Shown here: one piece after another, positions 27,740 to 37,916 of the stretch
How positions within the stretch are numbered: the first letter of the stretch is position 1
Layout of the letters: every line of letters begins with the position of its first letter
Source of the DNA: Turritopsis dohrnii
Lineage: Eukaryota > Cnidaria > Hydrozoa > Anthoathecata > Oceaniidae
Direction: 5' to 3'
NCBI GenBank assembly: GCA_027922465.2
Contig: BQMF02000178.1
Coordinates: forward strand, 720,391-784,390
DNA: 64,000 bases
The notes under the pieces: generated by a model
What the model was told of the DNA's origin: nothing
The model's input: the letters and a program-made list of their open reading frames with translations, nothing else
The model's database searches: none
Position numbers and translations under genes: made by a program

Positions 27740-27840
27740 CCCAGCAGGCAGAATCGTCAAAAAGTCTCTGCGATGAATTGCATTTTTATTGAGATAGTCT
27801 GTATATTTCTATAGAAATGCACTCCTTCGCAGTGATTTTT
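27740..27840 (-). repeat. Dispersed hairpin repeat, full copy next to a LINE tail
   Basis: Minus-strand copy with ATCACTGCGAAGGAGTGCAT at one end and GACGATTCTGCCTGCTGGGA at the other. The two arms (TGCGAAGGAGTGCATTT and AAATGCAATTCATCGCA) are near-complements. It abuts the poly-A tail of the LINE at 27847. Confidence 0.8.
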
Positions 27841-27846
27841 CAATAA

Positions 27847-27878
<32 letters not shown>

Positions 27879-29280
27879 AAATAAAGTAACAAACATATAG
27901 GACAAAAGGCTTGAACACCTCCAAAGCACCCGAAGGTGAGATCGCCAGGTATTCAGCCTAAAAAGTAACACAGAATAAATGACATATAAAAGCATGGAGT
28001 TCGATCTCTAAAAAACAGTATCACTGAAAAGTGATTGACTGAAACGCTCAGTCCCCTTGATATATTTAACTGTCAAACTAAGAATCTGTCGGTTAGTCAT
28101 CTCATCAAACATTGGGTTTCCATATAAAAGAATTCTGACTATAGCGTTTCCACAAAAAAGCAAGATAGGAATGTTCGCGCTTTGCAGGTCTTTGAATAAA
28201 ATACTCCTTAAATTTGAAAAGTTCGAGCAGTGAAGAAGGTAGTGCTTCGTTGTTTCCCCTACATTAGTCCGACATGAGCATATCGGATCAAGTGTATCTT
28301 GGAAGTTATGCCTAAATTTATGTGCTTTCAGGTGACTAAAGTCTACTCTTAGGCGGGTAATGAAAGTCACACCCGTTATGTCATTCAGCCCATAAACTGA
28401 GTTCTGCAATGGTTTGCGACCTTTTAAAATTTCTCTTTTGAAAAATAATAGATTTGGAAGATTCCTCAAACCAGCGTCAAGCTTATTCCATTCAGTGATG
28501 CAATACGGGAAAAAAGAATTTCGGAAACAATCAACTCTCCCAAACATAGGGGGTATGGCGTAAGTAGCTCTAAAGGAGTAGTGTGGGGCATCATTCCGAC
28601 GCACTATATCTTGCAAGTATTGGGGTGATGCGCCATTTACAATTTTGTAAAACATGCACATCCTTCTACAATACCTTCGATCCGACAAAGTTTCAAGTCC
28701 AAGTTCAAGATAAAGTTTTTCGCGGGAGGTTACAGAGAAGCATCCAGATATCGCCAAAGCAGCACTATGTTGAATGGATTCCAGACGTTGAGTAAAGGAA
28801 TCATTTCCAGGGTTGTCGTAAATAATATCCCCATAATCGAGATTAGGCCTTATATAAGATTTATATATTGTCGAAAGTGTATCCCTAGGAAGAGCACTTC
28901 GCAACCTCTTTAACATCCCGATACCGGTATTGACTTTGGAGATCTTCTCATTCAAATGATGACGGAAGTTTAACTTACAGTCTAAATGTAAGCCAAGATG
29001 TAACTGGACATCTTGACGCACAACAGGTATGCCATTGAAATATATGTCATGAGGGTCAGAAATATTCAATCTTCTCGAGAATAACACTTCAACGGCTTGT
29101 TTAGAAATATCCGGATTAAAAGACATTTTCCATTGCCTAGCCCATTCATTCACTTGACTAAGATCAGCATTTAAATCACTAGCCGTAAGAAACGGATTAA
29201 TTACCAAGGAAAAAAGGGAAGTGTCATCAGCAAAGATATCGACTGTCGATTTCATATTGTCGGGAATAAATTTTCCCGCT
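27847..29280 (-). mobile_element. 5'-truncated non-LTR retrotransposon (LINE) with poly-A tail
   Basis: A minus-strand copy ending in an A tail (T run at 27847-27873). The open frame 29255-28008 encodes the C-terminal half of a reverse transcriptase. It begins a few residues before the catalytic FADDTSLF, continues with the thumb motif YKSYIRPNLDYGDIIYDNP, and has a Cys/His cluster CSCRTNVGETTKHYLLHC near the end. The upstream RT fingers, endonuclease and any ORF1 are missing, as expected from incomplete reverse transcription. The clade (Jockey- or CR1-like) is uncertain. Confidence 0.9.
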
Positions 29281-29504
29281 GGGGTATATCAAAAAAGCAA
29301 GAGACCCTGGGTTTGAGGTTGGTAGTTCCCCTAAAGATTTTAAAATTTCCTCCTTGTATTATACGTTATCGGAGAAAAGATGTCCTAATTTCTCTGTTTG
29401 TAATAAATTGTAAAACACATACTCTGGTTGTTTGAAATCTTACACCTCTATGAAATTATGAAGTGCAGTTGCAAAACAGTCAGACACCATATCATTTAAA
29501 CGCA

Positions 29505-31365
29505 TCAGGAATAGTAATAATAACTTGGATTTCCTGGCCGATCGACCATATCACCAAGGTACACATTGCCGCGGGGTGCTACTAACACGGTATGCGTTGG
29601 TGTTCTTGGTCTGTTCGCGAGCAACTGATTCCGACTTACGTTTCTAAAAAACTGGCCGGGTTTATATTGAAGCAACGGCTGAAATTTAGAAGTCATCCTT
29701 TTGTTATTAGAAGCAATGGACACATAGAATTTACTCATTGACTTTCTGTATAAAAATCCTCGCCTTTTATACGCAAATTCCTCCTCGCTGTCAGCAGCAA
29801 CAATACTGTTTTTCTTCAAATCATAAGGATACACAGTGCGCTTTAATAAGTTAACCAGCCTTCCAATGTTGGATGTGTATGTACAGACTGTGTAATTTGA
29901 GAAAACTAAGAAGTTAAATGTCCATCAAAATAGAACCAATCACTTCAGGCGGGAAAGATGTTTCAAATTTTCCAAAATACGAAACTACGACGGCAACGAA
30001 GACGACGACGTACAAGATATTCATCTCCAATGAATCAAAAAAGAGTAGAAACTATACACTTTGGTTAAGAAGTTATTTATAATGCCTATGAAGTTTGTTT
30101 CTTGAACTTAGACCAACAGAATCATGAAGGAACCAAGGAAAATTTATCCGAAGTACTGCTATTCTCACGTCTTCGTTTTCAGTACTACTTCAAAATATTA
30201 CTTTTCACGTTGTGTATAGAACGTGCAAATCTAATAATGATATTAGTAAAATTAAAAACATTTCCCAATAGTATAGTGTGAAACATAGAAATACGTATTT
30301 CTATGTGTGAAATGACTTCCATTATAAAGCAAGTCTGTGGAGTAAAGAGAATCTTTTGTTTGCTTCACGTTGTCGTCCACGTTGCCGTCGTAGTTTCGTA
30401 AGGTCCCTAATATGGCTTGACAGCGTTCATACGAACATCCTTCGGTAACAACAGTATTTTGTAAGATTTGGGAAATAGTTTCAGAACTTTATCTTCGATT
30501 TTTTGATCATCACTAGCAATATAAATTTATTTTGTTGTTAAATTCTCGAAATTTTGGTCATAGTAATGGATAGCTTTTTGAACGAAATGTAATGTGCTTC
30601 CGATATTAGTTTATCGCCATGGCGAATATGCATAGATACGATTGGAAATTGCCGATGAATCTTTTTTGCCATATTTTCGTATTCACTTTTAAAGTTTTCG
30701 TTTGGTCTCATCAACAAGTAGCCGAGAAATTGAGAAGCGAACCACATTTTTGGATCGTCAACATTCAATGCAAGCAGTTCATCTTCAATTTCCTTGGGTA
30801 TAGTTCCAGGAATATGTCTCGGTGCTGGAAATACGTAACCTGGAGAATAATCAATGACGTGATATGTGTTGTTGATGTCGTAGCCATTTTCCAAATAGCA
30901 GTCAATCTGGTGAGCGTCGCATCTATTTTTTGTTTTGTTTAGCTTCTCTTTAATGTGGCCACACCGCTTTGAGTCTGGCAACAGCCATCGGCTCAATCCA
31001 CCGAAACGTTCGTATTGCGGCTGGTTTATATAAAACATTCGACCTAACTCATACGCAATTTGAATACAAACACCATATCTATGCACCATAAAGCCAAAAC
31101 CTGCGAAAACGTTCTTAGTGTTTGCACAATGTACAATTTGTTTTTGTTCACAATCTCCGTCTTCTTGTAACTGGTCGATTTGGCGCCATATTTTCTCCTG
31201 TATACGTCTTAAAGATTCTTCCCTTGAAGTTGCATTTCTTGGCTTTGGAATACCATCACTGATTGACAGATGCTTTTTGACTTTTGATATGTTAATCACT
31301 ATGTATGAAAGATAGAGAAGAACACCAATACATAAGAGCGTTGTTAGCTTCGTATATGAAGCCAT
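29505..31365 (-). pseudogene. GT23 (FUT8-like) fucosyltransferase pseudogene
   Basis: Homologous to the Golgi alpha-1,6-fucosyltransferase family. From ATG 31365 there is a signal-anchor helix (TLLCIGVLLYLSYIVI), then CANTKNVFAGFGFMVHRYG, PKMWFASQFLGYLLMRP and the donor-site motif HIRHGDK. The family usually has HxRRxD there, so the second Arg is His. Near 30585 the frame shifts and homology goes on in another frame (KAIHYYDQNFEN), meets a TAA near 30526, then IYIASDDQKIEDKVL and a TAG near 30411. A 419-bp TIR element occupies 29980-30398. Beyond it come PPEVIGSILMDI, a further stop and frameshift, and VCTYTSNIGRLVNLLKRTVY, matching the late FUT8 region, to a stop at 29505. At least four lesions make it non-functional as a single-exon gene. 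Confidence 0.85.
29980..30398. mobile_element. TIR element inserted in the GT23 pseudogene
   Basis: Ends CGAAACTACGACGGCAACG and its complement, about 30 bp of matching arm, with TA at 29978-29979 and 30399-30400. Removing the element and one TA leaves the host reading frame in register, so this is a clean 421-bp insertion. The interior has no coding sequence. Confidence 0.9.
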
Positions 31366-34012
31366 TTCTTTCACATAGTGTCGTTTCTTCCTCCTTTATG
31401 TGAGACGTGTCTTAAGCAACCGCTTGTTTGTTTTATATCTCTGGTGTTATTACAATTACGGTTATGCGAGTCACGGAAGACTCAACAACTACTTATTCAT
31501 ATTCAGCATTTACTGATATTTATGATTTATTAAACAATATTCAAGATTTGCTAATTATATATTTCCCCATAGGGCGAAATATATGTTAAAATCGGCATTT
31601 TCCTTCTTCTTCTTCTTCTCCTCCTTCTTCTCCGTTCACTTTTATAGCCGCGGTTCAGTATTGAATTTTCGCCTACCCATAGTATATAAGAATAGAGGCT
31701 AGTGTACCGTGAAGTAGTACGCTATTTTTTTCAGTCAGTGCAGATGGGCCTTGGAAGACTTTGCTTTTTTCTGCAAACTTTTAAAATGATTTAATAGAGG
31801 AAACGTTAAATGATGGAAATAAATCGTTTTATTTCTTAAAAAGTTTTGTAAAAACTTTTGAATGAACGTGTATGTAAAAAACAGAAAAACATTGATATCG
31901 ATGATGTTTTGTTTTTGTTGAAAACAATAAATGTGTTATGATGATTGGTATAAATGCTTGGAACAACAAACCATTAAAGCTGTGATTTCAGTGCAAAGGT
32001 GAAAATTCATGCAAGAAGAAGTTCAGAAAACCAATTACGTATGATGTTTTAATACACACGGGATTGAGACAAATCTTGAAATTGAAAGAATGCTGGTCAA
32101 GTGTGCTTCCCTGGATAGTTGTTTAATTCAACAACAGAAACATAGTTTACTATGAATGAAAAGTCTATGGTCATGCATCAGTATACATTTGATGCTGTAT
32201 ATCATATTTTATTTTGCAAAATTAAATATATATAACTGTCAATTTTCCTTTTACGAACAACAAACATAAATCAAAACACAATTCAACATGACAGTCTGTA
32301 AATTAAATCAAGCCAGAACAGCGACCTTCTGCTTTCAGCTACCTATGTAGGGATTTGGTTATGGATGTGTTTTTCACTACCAAAATCTGTTTTGTTTTTC
32401 AGTTTCGGATTTACAAAGGTCATTTTTATCACATATATAACACAATGAGTGTGAACGGATTTTTTTTGAACAGAGATGTTTATTCTGATACCTTAAGGGA
32501 AAGAATTGTTTGCAGAAGAAATTTGTATGGAACTTTTTTTTGCGAAATTTCTTTTTGCGGATTTCGCCCAAATCCACAAAAATATATAAATTCGGCAAAA
32601 ATGAATAATTATTGGTCATTCGCAAAAATAAATTCTGCAAAATTTTCGAAATGTTTCATCTATAAGGAATTGATCTTTCACTTTGGTTTGCATATAACTG
32701 AACCCTAGCCATCAGGGCATCTCGTCTTTACAAAATGTTTGGAAAATGAAAAAGGAAATAAGTCGATGTTATTGAACATCTAAGGACTCATTTATTATTC
32801 TTCTTACTACCAGCATCTGCACTTGTGACAGGTTTCGTGCTTTGTAAAATGCTTTTACTTTGAGAAATAATGTCTGCGGTGGTAGCACAGTTTTTATTGT
32901 TATTTTCACTTTTTGTTTATGGGAAGTAGACCCAGACTGAGTCATATTCGCAGTTGCTGGCATTACATTGACCTCCTTTGAACATAGATAAGACCCAGCC
33001 ACATTATCTATTCGTTATAGTTTAGTATTCTTTTTGATATTTTAACTGCTGAAAAATATGTCATTCCATAGATCTGCTCTTTCCATTCAACTAAAGTTTG
33101 TATATACACCCAGGCACTAAATTGGGTGTTGCCTTACATTTGATTTCTTGCATCCACAAAAATTTCTTCCGCAAATAATCATTTAGGTATATACTTGAAT
33201 TTAGTTTTATAAGTATAAAAATAACTCTTCTGTCCTAATTTGAAATGGTACACACAATACTTTGTTAGTAGAGGTTGTGATTGCTTATGATTACACAATG
33301 ATGATATGCATTTGATTAAGGGAAATATTAGTCACATTTAGGTCTTATAACTTTTAGGTAAGTGTCCATATAGTAACTTCTCACTTTTTAGCTCCTCAGC
33401 AAAAATTATAAGTCAAACCTTATCATTTGACCAACCATGACATTTTCATTTCATAAGTTCAAAATAAGTTTAAGTTCCACCCTGATAAGTAAGGACAGCA
33501 TTTTTATCTGAGTATCAGGTTGATGGTAGTTATAGTGTAATTATTTTATCACACATTTTTCTCATGGTTATAAATGTACACACAATTATTGACAAAAATT
33601 TCGCAACTTTGGGGAAATATATAGTCGCATTTTTGCGAATCTTGTTTATATTCAAATTTATGTTCATTTTTCAATTGTTTTTACATCACTTTATTCAAGA
33701 GACATCCTGAATTATTTTCTGAAGATTTTTGAGTTTTCAAAATGAGAGAAACAGAAATCGATGGATCCCTTTTTCCAAATACATAAGATTAGAGTTTTGA
33801 TAAGCTTTGCTAATTGGCTCGTTAAACATCCCTGTACTCAGCTTTGGTTCATGCTGATATTGTTCAAGGAAGAATATCCAATATTGATGACTATTTCAGC
33901 TATGATTTTAACAATATTAATAATTTACTTGAAGTGGATCTAAGGCAACTTCAACTGCATCAAATAATGCAAGTTATTCCTTGAGAAATATAGTTCGTGA
34001 ACTTCCCGACAA
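31366..34012. other. Gene-free region
   Basis: No supportable exon. A CTT-rich tract lies at 31602-31632. An element-like stretch rich in TTTTTGCG/TTCGC lies at 32530-32650, with related scraps near 33160 and 33600. Confidence 0.5.
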
Positions 34013-34537
34013 TCAAGAAAATGTACCATATACCACTTGCATACATACACCATATCTGTGCACTTGCATACATACACCATATCTGTGCACTTGCATACAT
34101 ACACCACATCTGTGCACTTGCATACATACACCATATCTGTGCACTTGCATACATACACCATATCTGTGCACTTGCATACATACACCACATCTGTGCACTT
34201 GCATACATACACCATATCTGTGCACTTGCATACATACACCATATCTGTGCACTTGCATACATACACCATATCTGTGCACTTGCATACATACACCATATCT
34301 GTGCACTTGCATACATACACCATATCTGTGCACTATACACCGAAAACCTACAAATTTTGGTCCACAATGTAGAATTTGCTTTCGTTCACAGTCATCTTCT
34401 TCTTGCAATACCTTCGCTGATTGACAAACCCTTTTGACAGGCAACACACAAAAAACGGTTTCATTTTGGACAAACCAATTGGAAATTTTACAGTAAATGC
34501 TACCCATCTCGTTACCAGGAATATCATTGAAATCCAT
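34013..34537 (-). pseudogene. Second GT23-like fragment, collapsed into a minisatellite
   Basis: Minus-strand text resembling the pseudogene at 29505-31365: LQEEDDCERKQILHCGPK aligns with LQEDGDCEQKQIVHCANT, and CIVHRYGVCMQ with FMVHRYGVCIQ. After this point the nine codons VHRYGVCMQ repeat in tandem, then homology stops. No anchor helix or catalytic region is recognisable either side. It is a broken paralogue. Confidence 0.8.
34035..34331. repeat. 27-bp minisatellite, 11 copies, derived from coding sequence
   Basis: Eleven units of 27 bp (plus-strand core TTGCATACATACACCATATC). Units 3 and 6 have CCACATC for CCATATC. Because 27 is a multiple of three and the unit lacks stops, all frames read through the array. 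On the minus strand one frame is the GT23 peptide VHRYGVCMQ. Confidence 0.95.
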
Positions 34538-35165
34538 CGAATGAATGAAATGAAAAGTGTAACAAGAAAAGAAGACTAGAAATACATTAGAAAAATGTTA
34601 CTGATAATACAAAAATAATACACGATCTTACAAAAAGATATAATGATTACATTAATCTCCCGTTCCTCATAATATATACATTACTATGACAGTGTCACAT
34701 CGTCGAAGGCAGAACATCCAGGTGTCCATAAAACTGTTTACTTCGCGGAATGCGAGAAGGCGTAGTGAGAACTAGCTCTTACAAACTATGTTTATCTGGC
34801 GACTCGCTACCATTATATTAATCGGTGAAAACACTTACAAAAGTATTTGAACAAATGAGGCCAACCCTGAACCTACCTCACTAACCCAAACACATTTCAC
34901 AAGGTTTACACCGTAAAAATCTGTTGGTAACGATTTGTCAGACGAACATATTTCAAAGCAACTTCAACATTCTTGGGATTTAGAATAACAACCTCCTTTA
35001 AATCATGTAGGCTTGAAAAAGCGTATTTTTCTCCGGTTTGAATTTATTACCTTTTTACGTTGTTACGTTTTACGTTGTTACGTTTTCGCCAAAACAGATT
35101 TTTTTAATTGTTTTTTGACGTTAATCATCACCAACTTTAGTGAACAGAAAACTCCATCTTCGATG

Positions 35166-35171
35166 TTTATT
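35166..35171 (-). terminator. Candidate polyadenylation signal of the receptor-like gene
   Basis: AATAAA on the minus strand 332 nt past the stop codon, with another at 35043-35048. Confidence 0.45.
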
Positions 35172-35502
35172 TACCATGATGTGTACAATGGCGCTCCAAA
35201 ACATACGATGAGAAGGAAATCTGTAAAACTTATGAGGGAGTGTTGAGTTAATAACAACTGAATAACAGTTTCTTTGTGACCCATCATAGCGCCCTAGATC
35301 ATCAGCTCAATTTGGGCGGTGATACAAATGGGTTTTTTCTAAGGCGATGCTGCTTCTTCGAAGTTGAATTATCGGTTGGATGCAGTGGAATGATGACGTC
35401 AGATCTCCATAGCAACTTTTTTTAGCGTTTGGCGAGTTTTTCATCTCAGGTGGAGTGGAATCTCCTCCACTGCGATTCTTTTCGATACCAATGGTTTCTA
35501 TT

Positions 35503-36717
35503 CTAAACTGGTACAGCGGTTGACAAATCTATTTTGTTCGCAGCATGCTGTTTTGGGACACGCATGCGCATGTAGAATATCAACGCCACAATTAAGATGA
35601 ACAGAGTTAGTGAAGTCGGTACAGTCAAAATCAACCAACTTGCGAAATTGTTCTCCACCGCACTTTCTCGTGTGACCCGTTCAGTATATACTCTGTTTAT
35701 TTGAACCACTTTTTTGTTTGTTTCATCAGCGGTGGAGTGTGGTCTGGAGACAGTCACGTGACGGCTGGGTGAACCTAAACGTCAATAATGCGGTTGGGAT
35801 AAGATTGGTTTCTAACTTTTTTAACTTGTTGTAAAAATAGTGATTGCTAAAAAAGTCTGTAACATATTATAAATAAACAATATCGCATCCAGGGATTCTT
35901 ACCTAATGCTCATCAAAAGGGAAAGGAGTCCTGGAATTTGATAAATTAATAAATTCGTGTAAGGAATTAAATAGTAACCATAGTATCCAGCTTTTGTGTG
36001 ATAATTGTTTTGTCTATACGATATAGCCAACGTAAACTAGGCTGTGTTGAAATAGATATAAATCAGGTGTCATATGAGTTCATCTTATATATGAACGGGA
36101 AGTTGGTTCAATCTTGAACCCAGGGTCTCGTGACTTTTCGATATACAGATATCCGTTATCCTTACATCGAAAAGACAAGAGATCAGGGGTTCGAGGTTTG
36201 TTGTTTCTACCTGGGTTAAACAAGCCAAATATTGATTAATGCCTCGTTACACCAAACGATAAAAAGAGACTTTCTTGTATAGACTCAAAACTGAATATTT
36301 TCTCTAAGTATTTTCATACCTGAAGACGTAAAGTTACCATTGCATAGGTTTCCATGACAACAGCAAAAGTAAAATGGCTTCTCGATAACTTCAGTCAATA
36401 TTCCAGGACAATTTGTCGTTTCGCAATGATCTACAATTGACAGTGAATTGTAACAACCACCCCTTACCGCCCTGGCTCTTCCATTGTCATAACGGTAGGC
36501 TGAAAAACATGTATTCACGCCCTTCGAACACGTTTCTGTTTTGTAGCAACCATTTCCAGGTTCAGTACAGGTTTGCAAATTGAAGGACACACACTGAAAT
36601 TCTCTATTGATACACAGGTGACTTCCTAATGAAGAAAAAATCAGCTATCTTACAAACAACAGCACCAGACTATGAGTTATGCATTTTTCATCAAAACAAA
36701 GTTCTAAGAACAATAGC

Positions 36718-36752
<35 letters not shown>

Positions 36753-37886
36753 AAGAACGTAGTAAGAGCAAGCTGAGAATAATGCAATATTGTCTGAGCT
36801 TATTTTTTTTATAAGGCAAGGACAATTAAGCATATGAATTCCCTTCCTACCAATCATATGCGACTGTTTAAGATTTCTGAAGGATCATAGATAAAGAAGA
36901 GAACTTTAACACTTACTGAAAGAATGACTGCAAAAACTCAAAAAACAAAACACCTCAGACACAGATCGAATTTTATTGGATCTTATAAAAACAAACAACA
37001 GCAAAAAGCAACGAAACATCGAACGAAACATGGTGAAAACCCAACATCCGAAATTTACATTAAACTTTTGTTGAAGGTTCTCTATCACCCCAATGGACAA
37101 ATTTGTTGAAATCACTGCGAAGGAGTGTATACACACAATTGGAATAAAAATGCTCTTCAACGCAGAGAATTTTTGACGGTTATGCCCACTGGGTATGAAT
37201 ACTCGTCTTGGTTCTTTTTAAAAGAGATTTTTATTTATTTTTATTTTTTAGAATATAAATATTCCAAAATATAAATATTCCAATTTATTTTCATTGCAAT
37301 GTTAATTACGAATTTATTTTTCTAGCACCTGACTCAGAGAACTGGAAACTAGGTTGTATAATGAAATCTTTATGACTTCATCATGTGAGTTTTAAATGGA
37401 GTCAACTTCGAACCCAACCTGTTTTTTTCAAATCTTGCGTTTCAGATAAACCTCAACCAATACTGACCAAAAAATCATATGCTAACACTTAAAACGATGC
37501 TTAAGTGACGATGCACCACAAAATGATACGGAAATGAGTTATTAAAAAGAAGAAAAAAAAAACTCATTCATACTGAAAACTGTCTGTAATGCGAGCGAAC
37601 AATACTTTGGCTTGAGGATGTTGAAGATGAACAAGAAGTTATTTTCTCAAAAACATTTCAAAGAAATATTTGGCGCGCATTCAAATGCATCTGACGTCAT
37701 TATTGCTCGAAACTTAGAAAACAACCACTAGATAGACAACCACACGAAAGCATAATGAAGTTCGATTTTCTCCCTGAGAACTAACGATTAAACCATTAAC
37801 TCATTAATAACATAGATACCTATTAACATTGATAAGATCAGAGTCTTGATTGGGATTACTTCCTCTTGATGGCTTGCTAACCACAT
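35503..37886 (-). CDS. Kinase-less type II TGF-beta/BMP receptor-like membrane protein
   Basis: Four coding exons: 37886-37820, an 11-nt exon 36927-36917, 36593-36320 and 35774-35503; 207 residues. Seen: a hydrophobic start (TLILSMLIVILS) fitting a signal peptide; a Cys-rich three-finger ectodomain at about 27-118 with GGCYN, CETTNCPG and the hallmark CCCHGNLCN; a helix at about 164-186 (LILTVPTSLTLFILIVALIF); and a 21-residue tail ending AVPV. Known: this ectodomain is that of activin/BMP type II receptors. No Ser/Thr kinase motif appears within 6 kb downstream, and AATAAA (minus) at 35171 and 35048 suggests the transcript ends. Inference: a decoy receptor analogous in design to BAMBI. The last two exons are firm; the first two rest on splice consensus and phase, with an in-frame TGA before the ATG. 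Confidence 0.65.
36116..36192. repeat. Imperfect hairpin, related to sequence at 29281-29330
   Basis: Arms 36116-36142 (GAACCCAGGGTCTCGTGACT onward) and 36166-36192 are near-complements. The sequence at 29281-29330, where the LINE was truncated, resembles the right arm (AAGAGACCCTGGGTTTGAGG versus CAAGAGATCAGGGGTTCGAG). Confidence 0.5.
36716..36751 (+). repeat. (CAA)n microsatellite
   Basis: About twelve AAC/CAA triplets between the 11-nt exon and the ectodomain exon of the receptor-like gene, within an intron. Confidence 0.9.
37110..37193 (+). repeat. Dispersed hairpin repeat, full copy
   Basis: ATCACTGCGAAGGAGTG at the start, AAAATGCTCTTCAACGCAGA in the second arm and TTATGCCCACTGGGTA at the end. 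Lies upstream of the 11-nt exon of the receptor-like gene. Confidence 0.8.
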
Positions 37887-37916
37887 GATCAGTCAGTCAC
37901 CCTGAATCCAAATGAT

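Noticed and set aside
32769..33002. Minus-strand 77-codon open stretch
   Set aside because: No ATG at the start, no recognised motif and no partner exon; not enough to call a gene.
34035..34331. CRISPR-like array
   Set aside because: The units are contiguous 27-bp repeats without spacers, derived from a coding segment.
33940..34437. Several overlapping long ORFs on both strands encoding repetitive peptides
   Set aside because: All arise from one 27-bp tandem repeat whose length is divisible by three; only the minus-strand frame has a homologous source.
36645..36857. Leu-rich membrane protein ORF on the minus strand
   Set aside because: The Leu run is the translated complement of a (CAA)n microsatellite within an intron.
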